The position numbers were made by a program, and so were the translations under genes. A model generated the notes under the pieces. It was not told the DNA's origin. It made no database searches and saw only the letters and a program-made list of their open reading frames with translations. Source: Gimesia sp. (GTDB taxonomy: Bacteria > Planctomycetota > Planctomycetia > Planctomycetales > Planctomycetaceae). Taken from it: DNA of 64,000 bases. This document shows positions 9,862-19,497 of the stretch, piece by piece. Location of the stretch: the NCBI RefSeq assembly GCF_040219335.1, contig NZ_JAVJSQ010000014.1:62001-126000 (forward strand). Reading direction: 5' to 3'. Numbering within the stretch: the stretch's first letter is position 1; each line of letters starts with the position of its first letter.

Positions 9862-10614
9862 TCAACCAATCGTATAGCCACCATCGACTACGATTTCCTG
9901 CCCGACAATAAAGCGCGCTGCATCGGAAACCAGAAACACGGCTGTTTCTGCGATGTCTTCCGGCTTCCCGAAACTACCGGATATTAAGCGCTGACTGATC
10001 TGCGTCGCGACTCCCGCCAGCTGTTCCTCATTCAGACCGACCTGACTCCAGATGGGAGTCTTGATCGGCCCCGGCGCGATTGAATTGACGCGAATGCCGC
10101 GCGGGCCCAGTTCCGCAGCCAGGGTCTGTGCCAGAGATTTTACCGCAGCCTTCGACGCCGAGTAGGCAGCCAGCCCTGGAAAGCCGACCTGAGTGAGAAA
10201 AGTGGAGATAAACAGAATCGAAGCGCCTTCGCTCAAATCCGGCAGGAAAGTGCGCACGGTCTGCAGGGCACCATGAAAATTCACATTAAAGGTTTCGTCG
10301 ATTGCTGAACGCGAGGAGTCTTCAATCGGGATCACCCGTGCCAGCCCTGCGTTGGGCACCAGAATATCGACCCGCCCGAAGCGGCGCTTGGTTCCCTCGG
10401 AGAGTCGCAGCAGATCCTCGTCACTGGTCACATCCCCGTCGATAACCAGCGTTCGTGCCGGATAGCGGGCTTCCAGTTCTTCCAGCAATTCGCTCCGGCG
10501 GGCGAACACAACGACCTTGGCCCCTTCATTCAGAAAATGCTCTGCAATGGAGCGTCCAATGCCACTGCTTGCGCCTGTGATAACGGCAACCTTATTAAAC
10601 AGACGATCGGTCAT
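9862..10614 (-). CDS. SDR family NAD(P)-dependent oxidoreductase
   Basis: A 250-residue classical short-chain dehydrogenase. It has TGASSGIG for cofactor binding near residue 13, then VPNAGLA, then the catalytic Ser in ILFISTFL and YSASK (Tyr-x-x-x-Lys). The C-terminus IVGQEIVVDGGYTIG is typical of FabG-like SDRs. The substrate cannot be told from sequence. A strong GAGGGAG precedes ATG 10614. It is likely a single-gene unit. Confidence 0.9.
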   Translation of the reverse strand: MTDRLFNKVAVITGASSGIGRSIAEHFLNEGAKVVVFARRSELLEELEARYPARTLVIDGDVTSDEDLLRLSEGTKRRFGRVDILVPNAGLARVIPIEDSSRSAIDETFNVNFHGALQTVRTFLPDLSEGASILFISTFLTQVGFPGLAAYSASKAAVKSLAQTLAAELGPRGIRVNSIAPGPIKTPIWSQVGLNEEQLAGVATQISQRLISGSFGKPEDIAETAVFLVSDAARFIVGQEIVVDGGYTIG

Positions 10615-10756
10615 GAGCTCCCTCTGTGAGTCAAATCGCAGTCCGCGCTGCAGTAGTCCTCTCCTGCAGGGGTGAACGGTTCTCGCCGGAGAGAGTAGAA
10701 AACCTGCGATCAGCTATACCAGTTCATTCTTGCAATCGCAAGCTTCGGATCGCTGC

Positions 10757-12901
10757 TTAGTGGATGAGAATGAACTCATTGGAGTTGAGGTAGGCCCAGT
10801 AGACATCCTGGTAGCTCTGCTGAACTGCGATCTGGGGAGGCACGTTGCGGGAGGTCAGATACCGGGTCCGCTCCTTGACCAGCCGTTTGAGTTCGGTCAG
10901 TTCTCTGGATGTGGGATAACGCGTCAGCGCAGCCAGACTCAGTTTCTTGATGCGGGCATCAGGCGAGCGTTCTTTGATTGCCGAGGCCAGGATGGTATCT
11001 TTCCGATTATAATCCAGGCTATTCTGTACCAGGGGACCATTCATCATCAGCAGAGCCTGGGTGATGGTACCGTCGAAGGTGGTCGTTTCGTCATTCTCTT
11101 CATTCTGATGAGTGTAGACAAACTGCTGCAGCCATTGATCGCGTTTCTGCATCTTCTTCCAGGCCGACTGATAGTCAGTAACGATCTCCGCCGGATTGGT
11201 TGTTACCAGCAGTGAATCATAAAGCTGCTCTACCGTCATCTGCTTTACATACATCCGGCTGAAATTGGGAGTGCTGCCGTCATCCGGATCGTCGGATGCG
11301 TTATCGGCAGTAAACTGACTGCTGAGTCGATAGGCGTCTGACAGGCAGATCCACTGAATCAGCTGTTTGATGTTATAGTTACTATCAGCAAACTGCCGGG
11401 CCAGTTCGTCCAGCAGTTCGGGATGTGTGGGTGAATTGTGGTAGCCCATATCGTCGATCGGTCGAGTGAAACCGTAAGCGAAAAAGTGAGCCCACATCCG
11501 GTTGACCATCGCCCGCGCCAGTTGATCGGTTTTGCCGGAGGTCATGAGCTTCGCCAGCTCCTGACGACGATTTACATTCGGACCTTCGGGAATTTTCACA
11601 CCGGCAAATTTAGGATAAGCGGGCTGCATCAATCCCTGTCGGGTTTCGTAAAACGTCGTACCGCCATCACGCAGGGAGACCAAAGCCAGTTGAGTCTGAT
11701 CCTTTTCCCCTTTTTTGTCAGTCCGTTTTTTGCGTACGATCTTCGTCTGCTTGAAAAAACTGTTGATTTCCCAGAACTGACTCTGGGTGGCATCATTGAA
11801 GGGATGATTATGGCACTGCGTGCATTGAATCTGCGTTCCCAGGAACAGACGGGTTGTGATTGCGGTCGCTGGAACAGCCTGGTTGTTCAAATGAGCCAGC
11901 AGAAAGTTTGTGGCGCCGTTGCTATCGGCGTCACCTTCAGCAGCCACCAGATCGAATACGATATCATTCCAGGGACGGTTATCATCAAAGCTCTGTACCA
12001 GGAAATCCTGTAATGCACGGCGGTTAATTCCGCGCGAAGTGGACCGACCAATTAACAGACGGGTCCAGATCGTCGACCAGTTCGTTACGTAAGAGGGATT
12101 TTCCAGTAGCTTCTGAACCAGTTGCTGGTGTTTGTCAGGCTGTTTGGACTTCAGGAAGTTTTCGGCCTCTTCAGGTGTTGGAATGCGACCAATCACATCG
12201 AGGTAGACCCGACGGACCCACTCCGCGTCAGTGGCAGCAGGAGAAGGTGTAATATTCGCAGCCTGCCAGCCATCCTGAATCCGATGGTTGATAAAAGTAA
12301 CGATCGCTTCATCAGACGCATCCGCAGGGAGCTTCTCTACCGGTGGTAATGCTTTCGGCTTGGCTGCCACCAGAGGCTGGTCTGTAAGCTGAGTGACGGT
12401 TCCATCCTGACGCAGTCGCAGCATGGGATGCTGTGAAGAATCGAACCGGGGAGACCGCCGTGTACCATCTTCAGTGACCAGCGTTTCCTCAGGCCCTGGT
12501 GTCAATTCAGACGGGGTTTGCTGGTTGTCAGCCAGTTGAGGTTCGGTGGAGGGTCCTCGAAATACATACCAGACCACAACCACCAGCCCCAGAACTGCAG
12601 TCGCTGCCAGCCCGGCCCGGGACAGCGATCTACGACGAACCTGATCATGAGGCTGCTTCAGCACCGGCAGCTCTGCGTCAGTAACAGGGGATGCAACGGC
12701 CATCTCAGCGTCGGAGCCTAGTGCCTGATCCCAGTACAGTGTTCCATGCAGGTGCGCATAATTCAGGTAGTACTGCATCGCGTCCGGATTGGAGAGAACG
12801 ATCTCTTCCAGCCTCTGCTGCTCTTCAGCAGTCAGACGCTCCTCGCACAATGCTTCCATAAGCAAAGAAAGCTCAGCTAATTGTACTTCCTGCTTACTCA
12901 T
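10757..12901 (-). CDS. Transmembrane anti-sigma-like protein fused to DUF1549 and DUF1553 domains
   Basis: A 714-residue protein starting at ATG 12901, which overlaps the end of the sigma factor gene by 8 nt. The frame extends upstream, but those codons lie inside the sigma gene. Residues 1-~60 (LLMEALCEERLTAEEQQRLE, then LNYAHLHGTLYWD) match the cytoplasmic N-terminus of planctomycete FecR/LamG-type anti-sigma partners. A membrane segment follows near residues 95-115 (LAATAVLGLVVVVWYVF). The exported part holds DUF1549 (WVRRVYLDVIGRIPTPEEAE; CxxCH in QCTQCHNHPF) and DUF1553 (MVNRMWAHFFAYGFTRPIDD). Inference: a membrane anti-sigma whose sensor is a DUF1549/DUF1553 module, perhaps haem- or metal-binding through CxxCH. 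No other anti-sigma gene is adjacent. Confidence 0.85.
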   Translation of the reverse strand: MSKQEVQLAELSLLMEALCEERLTAEEQQRLEEIVLSNPDAMQYYLNYAHLHGTLYWDQALGSDAEMAVASPVTDAELPVLKQPHDQVRRRSLSRAGLAATAVLGLVVVVWYVFRGPSTEPQLADNQQTPSELTPGPEETLVTEDGTRRSPRFDSSQHPMLRLRQDGTVTQLTDQPLVAAKPKALPPVEKLPADASDEAIVTFINHRIQDGWQAANITPSPAATDAEWVRRVYLDVIGRIPTPEEAENFLKSKQPDKHQQLVQKLLENPSYVTNWSTIWTRLLIGRSTSRGINRRALQDFLVQSFDDNRPWNDIVFDLVAAEGDADSNGATNFLLAHLNNQAVPATAITTRLFLGTQIQCTQCHNHPFNDATQSQFWEINSFFKQTKIVRKKRTDKKGEKDQTQLALVSLRDGGTTFYETRQGLMQPAYPKFAGVKIPEGPNVNRRQELAKLMTSGKTDQLARAMVNRMWAHFFAYGFTRPIDDMGYHNSPTHPELLDELARQFADSNYNIKQLIQWICLSDAYRLSSQFTADNASDDPDDGSTPNFSRMYVKQMTVEQLYDSLLVTTNPAEIVTDYQSAWKKMQKRDQWLQQFVYTHQNEENDETTTFDGTITQALLMMNGPLVQNSLDYNRKDTILASAIKERSPDARIKKLSLAALTRYPTSRELTELKRLVKERTRYLTSRNVPPQIAVQQSYQDVYWAYLNSNEFILIH

Positions 12902-13472
12902 GACTATACGACTCAGCTGCAATGTAACGGTTAATGCATTCAAATAATGTGCGACGAACCCGGCCCAGTGACTGATAAACCGAATTCACAGGGCGTCCCA
13001 GATCGTCAGCCAACTCTTTTCCCTGATTACTTCCCTGATAACGTCTTTGAATCAGTTCACGGTCTTTTTTACGTAATTTCGCGAGGCAGAATGTCAGGGC
13101 ATTCCGCCGTAGTTCGAACAGGTCCTGGTTCTCTTTGACGGCTTCTGCCACCTGTGAGACAAACTCATCACTGAACTGGTGCTTGTCGCGACCACGCTTT
13201 TTCCGATATTTCAGAATTTCATAATGTGCGATCTGGCAGGCCCAGGCAAAAAAATTGGTTCCGACCTCAAACTGATCTGCCTTCTTCCAGATAACCAGAT
13301 TCGTATTCTGCAGAATCTCTTCCGCTTCCAGTGGATGTGGAATCATCGAGAGAATGTAGAGGTAGATACGTCGCTGATGCCTGGTAAACAGCGAAATGAA
13401 TTCCCGACTCTCTTCCGATGACGTATCTGGAAAAGCAGGTAGATCGGTCGAACTGGTCAATGGACTGCCCAA
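12894..13472 (-). CDS. ECF-type RNA polymerase sigma factor (Rhodopirellula/Verrucomicrobium family)
   Basis: A 192-residue sigma-70 family protein. Region 2 is visible as LFTRHQRRIYLYILSMI, then PLEAEEILQNTNLVIWKKA and FFAWACQIAHYEILKYRKK. Region 4 follows as ALTFCLAKLRKKDRELIQRR and GRPVNSVYQSLGRVRRTLFE. It matches the small ECF group typical of Planctomycetes and Verrucomicrobia. The only plausible start is TTG at 13472, just after an in-frame TGA. It overlaps the downstream anti-sigma-DUF1549 gene, so the two are translationally coupled. Targets are unknown. Confidence 0.9.
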   Translation of the reverse strand: MGSPLTSSTDLPAFPDTSSEESREFISLFTRHQRRIYLYILSMIPHPLEAEEILQNTNLVIWKKADQFEVGTNFFAWACQIAHYEILKYRKKRGRDKHQFSDEFVSQVAEAVKENQDLFELRRNALTFCLAKLRKKDRELIQRRYQGSNQGKELADDLGRPVNSVYQSLGRVRRTLFECINRYIAAESYSHE

Positions 13473-13518
13473 TCTTTTACATCAATTTCAAATATCACTT
13501 TCCAGCAGAAACGAGACT

Positions 13519-13554
13519 AAAACAGCGGAAGCCCCTGCGAGCATCCGCTGTTTT
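13519..13554. terminator. Intrinsic terminator downstream of the DUF1501 gene
   Basis: The arms AAAACAGCGGA and TCCGCTGTTTT form a perfect 11-bp stem with a 14-nt loop. On the minus strand the stem ends in a U-run. It separates the DUF1549/DUF1501 unit from the sigma factor gene that starts at 13472, so the sigma factor probably has its own promoter. Confidence 0.85.
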
Positions 13555-13586
13555 ATGGCTTCATTCAGCTGATCATCAGACTGAGA

Positions 13587-14861
13587 CTAACCGATCAGTT
13601 CTTTAATCGGAGTTCCACCATTGGCCAGCTTCATCGGACGACCTCGTTTTGAGGTATGTACGATATCCAGCGGAATACCCAGAGAGTGAGCTACAGTTGC
13701 CCACAGATCGCCGGGCAGGTAGCTCTTGCCTTCGATGCCGATACCATCGCTGTCGGTCTTACCGATGGCCTGACCGTTCTTCAGTCCGCCACCACCGACC
13801 ATGGCGGTCCAGCTGGCGGCCCAGTGGTCACGACCGACGTTCTGGTTGATCCGCGGTGTACGACCAAACTCACCCATACAGACGATGGTCACATCATCCA
13901 GCATGCCGCGCTGTTTCAGGTCAGTCACCAGAGCAGAGATCCCTTTATCCAGCTGAGGCAGGTTCTGATTCTTAAGTGAATCAAATACGCCCTGATGCAG
14001 GTCCCAGCTGCCAACCGAAGCGGAGACTTCAACGAAAGGCACACCAACCTGGACCAGACGACGGGCCAGCAGCAGTCCCTGTCCGAAGTTGCCGGTACCG
14101 TAGGCGTCTTTGACAGCAGCTGGTTCCTGATCAACTTTGAAGGCTTCCATCTGGCTGGAAGTCATCAGGTTGACGGCTTTCTTGTAGATGTCCTTGTGAG
14201 AGTTGGCGGACTCACCACGCTTGGATTTAATGAATCCGGACTCCAGAACCTGGAGCATATCCAGCCGCTGACCCAGACGCTGTTTTTCAGCCATGTTGAT
14301 ATCAGCGTTCTGAATAGTTCCATTGCTGGACACTACGAATGGCGAGTGAGCCATTCCCAGGAAGCCGGCACTACCCCGGCTGCCCCCGACGGAAATGAAC
14401 GAGGGGATATCCAGTTCTTTACGACGTGAACCGAGTTCGTAGCTGACCACCGAACCGAAGGTCGGGTGTACCACGGTGGGGTTAGGTACGTATGCAGAGT
14501 GCATGTAGTAGGTACCACGGGCATGGTCGGCTTCACGAGTACTCATGGAGCGAATCAGAGACAGGTTGTCCATGACCTGGGCGGTCTTGGGCATATGCTC
14601 AGAAATCTGCATATCACCTTTGGTGCTGATCGGCTTGAATTCACCGCCGTTCTTGGAACCTGGTTTCAGGTCCCAGATGTCTATCGTTGGTGGTCCACCC
14701 GGCATCCAGATCAGGATACAGGCTTTCTGCTGCTTCGTAACCTGAGCAGCATTGGCTTCCAGATGTGACAGGAAGTTCATGGTCGGAATCGCGGTCGCTG
14801 CGCCTGCGACGTGCTTCATGAAGTGCCGACGCGACATTCCGTAAGGGTTCATAATAGTCAT
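13587..14861 (-). CDS. Secreted DUF1501-family protein
   Basis: A 424-residue protein with a twin-arginine-like leader ([20 protein letters not shown]). Inside are motifs of the DUF1501 family (sulfatase-like fold): [51 protein letters not shown] and [16 protein letters not shown]1501 genes nearly always sit beside DUF1549/DUF1553 genes in Planctomycetes, as here (63 nt downstream of one). The biochemical role is not established; secreted polysaccharide or sulfate chemistry has been suggested. A strong terminator follows. Confidence 0.92.
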   Translation of the reverse strand: MTIMNPYGMSRRHFMKHVAGAATAIPTMNFLSHLEANAAQVTKQQKACILIWMPGGPPTIDIWDLKPGSKNGGEFKPISTKGDMQISEHMPKTAQVMDNLSLIRSMSTREADHARGTYYMHSAYVPNPTVVHPTFGSVVSYELGSRRKELDIPSFISVGGSRGSAGFLGMAHSPFVVSSNGTIQNADINMAEKQRLGQRLDMLQVLESGFIKSKRGESANSHKDIYKKAVNLMTSSQMEAFKVDQEPAAVKDAYGTGNFGQGLLLARRLVQVGVPFVEVSASVGSWDLHQGVFDSLKNQNLPQLDKGISALVTDLKQRGMLDDVTIVCMGEFGRTPRINQNVGRDHWAASWTAMVGGGGLKNGQAIGKTDSDGIGIEGKSYLPGDLWATVAHSLGIPLDIVHTSKRGRPMKLANGGTPIKELIG

Positions 14862-14924
14862 GATAGTGGCCTTTTGCGAATAGGATCTTTGTTTATTGAT
14901 TTGTCTTTAGCACGACGCTGTAGT

Positions 14925-16571
14925 TTAGTGATTGAAAATAAATTCGTTGGAATTCAGCAGAGCCCAATACAGGTCCTGGTAGGCGGCCAGTTTATCCGGA
15001 GACCGGGCAATCAGTCTCTGGGCACTGGTCACTTCCCGACGATCAGGATATCGGCTCAGAGTCGAGAGGAACATTTTGCGGATCTTATCCTGATCGTTCC
15101 CCTTCGACAGCAGCATCTGGTTCAGATAGCTGCCGCTCTCGGCGCTAATCGCGTTCTTGGTTAATTCTCCGTTCATCATCATCAGAGCTTGAGGAATAGT
15201 GCCGTTAAATGTGGTGGTGTCATCCCCGGAATCTGTATCGAAGGCAACCATAAACTGATTCATCCACTGACGACGCTGCTGTTCGGCCCGTTCCCAGTTG
15301 GACTGTCCGGACTTGTGAGCGCCTGTGGCGACAATGAGTGAATCATACAGCTGTTCGGCAGTCATATTCTTAACGTACATATGAGAGAACAGAGGAGTCT
15401 CTCCACGTTCAGGACTGTCAATTTCATTCTTGCCACCATACTGGCTGGTCAGGTTGTAAGCTTCACTGTTACAGATCCAGCGGGCCAGTTGCTTGAGGTC
15501 GTAATCTTTTTTGACCAGTTCTTCGGCCATTTTATTTAACAGTTCAGGGTGTGAGGCAGGGTTATGAGGCCCCATGTCATCCACGGGACGAGTGAAACCG
15601 TAGCCCATAAAATAACCCCACATCCGGTTGACAATCGCAGTGGCGATCAGAGGGCGATCTCCCTTTACGATCAGCTTGGAAAATTCCTTACGCCGTTCAA
15701 CACCTGAATCAGGGCTGACTTTGACTTCTTCAAAGATCGGATAAGCAACCTGCATCAGACCCGAACGTTTTTCATAATAGACGGGACCATCAAATCCGGT
15801 GGCTACGATTTCCGAATAATCGTCAACCTGACGACCGGTTTTCGGGTCGGTCTTACGATGGTTCACACGTCGCATCTGACGGAAGAAACTGTTGTATTCC
15901 CAGAACTGGTTCTGTTTCCAGTCGTTAAACGGATGATTGTGACACTGGGTGCACTGCACCTGAATCCCCAGGAAGAGACGCGTTGTGGCAGCCGTGACCT
16001 GCACTGCTTCATCGTTATTCTGCATCTGGGCCAACAGGTAGTTAACTGCCCCGTTTTCCTCAAAATGCCCTTCCGCAGTTACGAGATCCTGAACGGTTTC
16101 ATCCCAGGGGCGGTTTTTGGCAAACGCCTCACGCAGGAACTTTTGCATCCCGTTGCGGCTCACCCGTCGTGGAGTACGACGACCGATGAGCAGGTTTGTC
16201 CAGACATTCGTAAAGTTCTGCACATAGCCGGGATCGTCCAGCAACTGATCAATCACCTTAGATCGCTTGGCAGGGTCACGATCTTTGACAAATTTCTCAA
16301 CCGTTTCTGCGGAAGGGATTTGACCTATCAGATCCAAGTGTACTCGACGAATCCACTCCTCGTCGGAAGCGACGGGAGAAGGATCGACTTCGTTGTCTTC
16401 CCAACCCTGACGCACCCGCTGGTTGATGAAGTCGATAAATGGATCAAAAGCCCCGGTGGAAAATGCCTTCGTTCTGCTCTCCGGACCTGCAGCATTGACG
16501 GCAGGCGACAGAGCGCTGGCACAAAGTAATAATGTGAAAACAACACTGAGTTGTTTAGAAAAACGACGCAT
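14925..16571 (-). CDS. Secreted DUF1549/DUF1553 protein with CxxCH
   Basis: A 548-residue protein. The frame opens at 16724, but ATG 16571 is chosen because it starts a clean signal peptide (SVVFTLLLCASALSPAVNAA) and has GGAG upstream. DUF1549 runs from about residue 45 (WIRRVHLDLIGQIPSAETVE) and includes QCTQCHNHPFND with CxxCH. DUF1553 follows (IVNRMWGYFMGYGFTRPVDD, then LARWICNSEAYNLTSQY). It is clearly paralogous to the 714-residue fusion at 10757-12901 but lacks the anti-sigma part and membrane anchor. It heads a unit with the DUF1501 gene. Confidence 0.92.
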   Translation of the reverse strand: MRRFSKQLSVVFTLLLCASALSPAVNAAGPESRTKAFSTGAFDPFIDFINQRVRQGWEDNEVDPSPVASDEEWIRRVHLDLIGQIPSAETVEKFVKDRDPAKRSKVIDQLLDDPGYVQNFTNVWTNLLIGRRTPRRVSRNGMQKFLREAFAKNRPWDETVQDLVTAEGHFEENGAVNYLLAQMQNNDEAVQVTAATTRLFLGIQVQCTQCHNHPFNDWKQNQFWEYNSFFRQMRRVNHRKTDPKTGRQVDDYSEIVATGFDGPVYYEKRSGLMQVAYPIFEEVKVSPDSGVERRKEFSKLIVKGDRPLIATAIVNRMWGYFMGYGFTRPVDDMGPHNPASHPELLNKMAEELVKKDYDLKQLARWICNSEAYNLTSQYGGKNEIDSPERGETPLFSHMYVKNMTAEQLYDSLIVATGAHKSGQSNWERAEQQRRQWMNQFMVAFDTDSGDDTTTFNGTIPQALMMMNGELTKNAISAESGSYLNQMLLSKGNDQDKIRKMFLSTLSRYPDRREVTSAQRLIARSPDKLAAYQDLYWALLNSNEFIFNH

Positions 16572-16979
16572 TTTCGAGTACTCCACTGTTGTAAAAAAAT
16601 GAGAGACTGAAGACGCTACAGCAGTCGCACCGGTATTGCTGTGCTCCACCAAATTGCGAAAAGAAAGCTGTCTCGCTACTGTAATAACTAACTCAAAGCG
16701 CAAAACATTCGAGGCGACTCTCAATAATATCTGGAAATTATGCCAATTACCTTACTATAGAGTACACGATTTTCCACAATTTCCAATGCGAATATCAATC
16801 ATTTTTGATGCTAACTCTGAATCCCCGATGTAGCACATATCGACATAACACCCTGATATTATATACCTTATAAACGGTACCACCCATACATTTATCCCTC
16901 TTCAGGGAACCAGCGTCTTTATCCACCCGGGCCAAATGCAACACATGTATACATCAACCTAGAAAATCGAGATAAATCC
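16572..16979. other. AT-rich divergent intergenic region
   Basis: It lies between the minus-strand DUF1549/DUF1553 gene and the plus-strand SDR gene. It is noticeably AT-rich, with TATTATATACCTTATAAAC around 16855-16874, which could contain a -10 element. A 10-bp palindrome ATGTATACAT sits about 30 nt before the SDR start and could be an operator. I see no gene. Confidence 0.45.
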
Positions 16980-17774
16980 ATGCCAAACCAGTATCAGTTC
17001 CAAGACCAGGTAGTCATTATTACAGGTGCAGGAAACGGAATTGGTCGCGCTACCGCAATCATGATGGCGGAAGCCGGGGCTCACGTGTTCGCAGGGGACC
17101 TCAAACATCTCGCAGAAAACCGGGAACTGTTCGAGCGACTGGGAATCGTGGAAGTGACCTGTGATGTACGTCAGGAATCAGACGTACAGACACTGATCGA
17201 ACAGGCCGTCAACCAGCATGGTCGCATAGATGTGCTGGTAAACAATGCCGGCATCGGCATGGTCAAACAGATCCATCTCGTCTCTGAAGAAGAGTGGGAC
17301 GCCTGTATAGACACCAACCTGAAAGGGACCTTTCTGGGTTGCAAACATGCCATTAAACACATGCTGACCACTGGAGGGGGAGCAATTGTCAATACCGCCA
17401 GCAACGCGGGGCTGCTCCCGCGGGCGCATGACCCGGTTTACTCAATCAGCAAACACGCGGTCGTTGCCCTGACTGAAAGTCTGGGACTATGCCATGGAAA
17501 AGACAACATTCGAATCAACTGTGTCTGCCCGGGCCCGGTCGGAGAGACTGGCATGATGAATGATGACATAGCCAGAGCCGCTGACCCGGATGGGCTGACA
17601 CAGTCCATGATCAACGCCAGCCCGATCGCTGCCGCCAACAAACGAATGATCAGCCCACAGGAAGTTGCATCTGCCATCTGTTACCTGGCCAGCCAAGACG
17701 CCCTGATGGTTTCCGGCACCGCTCTCCGCATTGATGGTGGCAAATCGCTGGGAGTACCACCACAGGCAAAGTAG
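16980..17774 (+). CDS. SDR family NAD(P)-dependent oxidoreductase
   Basis: A 264-residue classical SDR. It shows TGAGNGIG near residue 16, VNNAGIG, catalytic Ser in NTASNAG, YSISK, and the C-terminal SGTALRIDGG. The residue after the first glycine motif (AGDLKH) has an acidic Asp, which favours NAD+ over NADP+. The substrate is unknown. It ends 2 nt before the convergent PilZ gene. Confidence 0.9.
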   Translation: MPNQYQFQDQVVIITGAGNGIGRATAIMMAEAGAHVFAGDLKHLAENRELFERLGIVEVTCDVRQESDVQTLIEQAVNQHGRIDVLVNNAGIGMVKQIHLVSEEEWDACIDTNLKGTFLGCKHAIKHMLTTGGGAIVNTASNAGLLPRAHDPVYSISKHAVVALTESLGLCHGKDNIRINCVCPGPVGETGMMNDDIARAADPDGLTQSMINASPIAAANKRMISPQEVASAICYLASQDALMVSGTALRIDGGKSLGVPPQAK

Positions 17775-17776
17775 TT

Positions 17777-18388
17777 TCAGCCTGCAAAACAGGAGGGAAC
17801 GTGCTCTTTGAGCAACTGGATCTGCTGATCGGTCAACGGGGTCACCAGTTTGCAGTCGACGCGACGGAATTCGCTGTCCAGCGATTCACACCGTAAGACC
17901 TCTGCAGAAACATTCAATGTAAAATTCAGCTGCGTTTCTTCAACGCACAACTGGAGCTGTTCCCGCGGTTGAAATTCAGATCGGGCAGCGAAGGAAATCC
18001 CGTTGCGACTGACATTAATCGCATAGCCTTTTTTACCAGTCGCTTCCCCTGCAGAAGTCAGACCTGGTTCGTCCTGATTGAAGGCCAGAATGATGGCATC
18101 GCTTGCATGCCGGGGAAAGGCACGACGTTCACCGGGGTGCCCCTGCGAATGCTCGAAATGCCCTGCTTCGGGAGCGACAGGAGATTTTCTCTGTTCCAGT
18201 TTCTGCAGCAGACTTCCCCAGGTTCGACCCGTCGAAGTGGTGGCCACCCGAGTCGTCAACCCAGCAGCTCTTCTGCAATTGCGAAAAGAAACAGGTTCAC
18301 TTTTTCGAGAGATTCCCGACGGTAAAATCTCCTCAATCGCCTGTTTTCTCAAATTAACTTCCGGCTGACTTTCTGTGACTATACTCAT
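17777..18388 (-). CDS. PilZ-domain protein with N-terminal extension
   Basis: A 203-residue protein. The C-terminal ~115 residues form a PilZ domain: ERRAFPRH gives the arginine pattern and AINVSRNGISF gives N-x-S-x-x-G. The first ~85 residues (basic, low complexity) have no recognised domain. It is likely a cyclic di-GMP receptor. It is a second PilZ protein 8 kb from the first, but the two are not close relatives by eye. Confidence 0.78.
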   Translation of the reverse strand: MSIVTESQPEVNLRKQAIEEILPSGISRKSEPVSFRNCRRAAGLTTRVATTSTGRTWGSLLQKLEQRKSPVAPEAGHFEHSQGHPGERRAFPRHASDAIILAFNQDEPGLTSAGEATGKKGYAINVSRNGISFAARSEFQPREQLQLCVEETQLNFTLNVSAEVLRCESLDSEFRRVDCKLVTPLTDQQIQLLKEHVPSCFAG

Positions 18389-18933
18389 TTTTGTAAACCC
18401 GTTACAGGATGAAAGATCTGTTCTTATTAACAGGTCCGGATATTCGCATATCGAACCTGATTCTTTCTAAACCTAGGTCACAAAATGGGTCACGTCAAAG
18501 CTGAATTGACAATCATTCACCTCTTACAGACGCCTGCCGACCAAACAATATTCTCCCGCATTACATCAAGATCCATTTAAATTGGCTTCTGCCTGGTCGA
18601 CTGGTTTCCCGAACCCAGCCTAACCTACGTATCCTGTTCCATGAATTACACTTACGCCCATTTCTAATGAAACGTGGAATTTTCAGGGGATTTCGGGTTT
18701 GTCTGGTGAGCAACAAGCTTGAGAAACCAGTATCAGGCAATTATACTGCCACGTTTCCAATGACTCTGAAGAAACGAATGAAGTTTTCCGGACGGATCAT
18801 CGATAGGGGATTCTATATTTCAATCCGATTGATCATGACCGCAGGATGAGTGCCCTGAAGATCTCAGGAACGCCTCTGCTCTCCGGTTATCCCGAGAACA
18901 CCTTTCCCTGACAGGTAGCGAGATAATACAGAC
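18389..18933. other. Long divergent intergenic region before the fatty-acid-like cluster
   Basis: About 545 nt lie between the minus-strand PilZ gene and the plus-strand dehydratase. The short open frame at 18667-18849 has no recognisable product. The region probably carries the promoter of the five-gene cluster. I could not identify a specific promoter or operator. Confidence 0.45.
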
Positions 18934-19422
18934 ATGCGATTTTCGCTCGTCGATCAAATTAAAGAACTCGAGAAAGGCAAGTCGATCACGGCTGTCAAAA
19001 ACCTTTCTCTCGCCGAAGAGTATTTGCAGGACCACTTTCCCGGCTTCGCTGTCATGCCGGGGGTACTCATGGTCGAATCCATCGTACAGGCGGGTGCCTG
19101 GCTGATGCGATATACCAATGACTTTCAATACAGCACTGTCCTGTTGAAACAGACCAAGGCCATTCGCTTCAACAGTTTCGTTACCCCCGGCAAACAGCTG
19201 CGGGTTTCGCTCAGCATTCAGAAGTGGGAAGACAACCTCTGCACACTGAAAGCTTCGAGCGAAGTCGAAGGGGAAGCGGCTGTCAGCGGACGAATCGTTC
19301 TGGAGCAGTTTAATCTGGCTGATAAGAACCCGTCGATGGCCGACAAGGATGCAGACCGGATCAAGGATCTGAAGACTCAGTTTGCCCAGCTTTGGAATCC
19401 GGCTAAACAGGTTACCTCCTGA
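18934..19422 (+). CDS. 3-hydroxyacyl-ACP dehydratase, FabZ-like (first of two)
   Basis: A 162-residue hotdog-fold protein. The FabZ active-site pattern is intact: catalytic His in DHFPGFAVMPG and catalytic Glu in VLMVESIVQAG. FabZ removes water from 3-hydroxyacyl-ACP to give trans-2-enoyl-ACP. It begins a plus-strand run with FabG, ACP, a second dehydratase and FabF. The C-terminal ~25 residues (charged, helical) are longer than in minimal FabZ. Confidence 0.87.
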   Translation: MRFSLVDQIKELEKGKSITAVKNLSLAEEYLQDHFPGFAVMPGVLMVESIVQAGAWLMRYTNDFQYSTVLLKQTKAIRFNSFVTPGKQLRVSLSIQKWEDNLCTLKASSEVEGEAAVSGRIVLEQFNLADKNPSMADKDADRIKDLKTQFAQLWNPAKQVTS

Positions 19423-19497
19423 AAGCAGAGAGATCCGGAATACGACTTCTGTCAAAGCACTAACAAATCTTGTTAACTATTTAGATTGGATTGAGGA

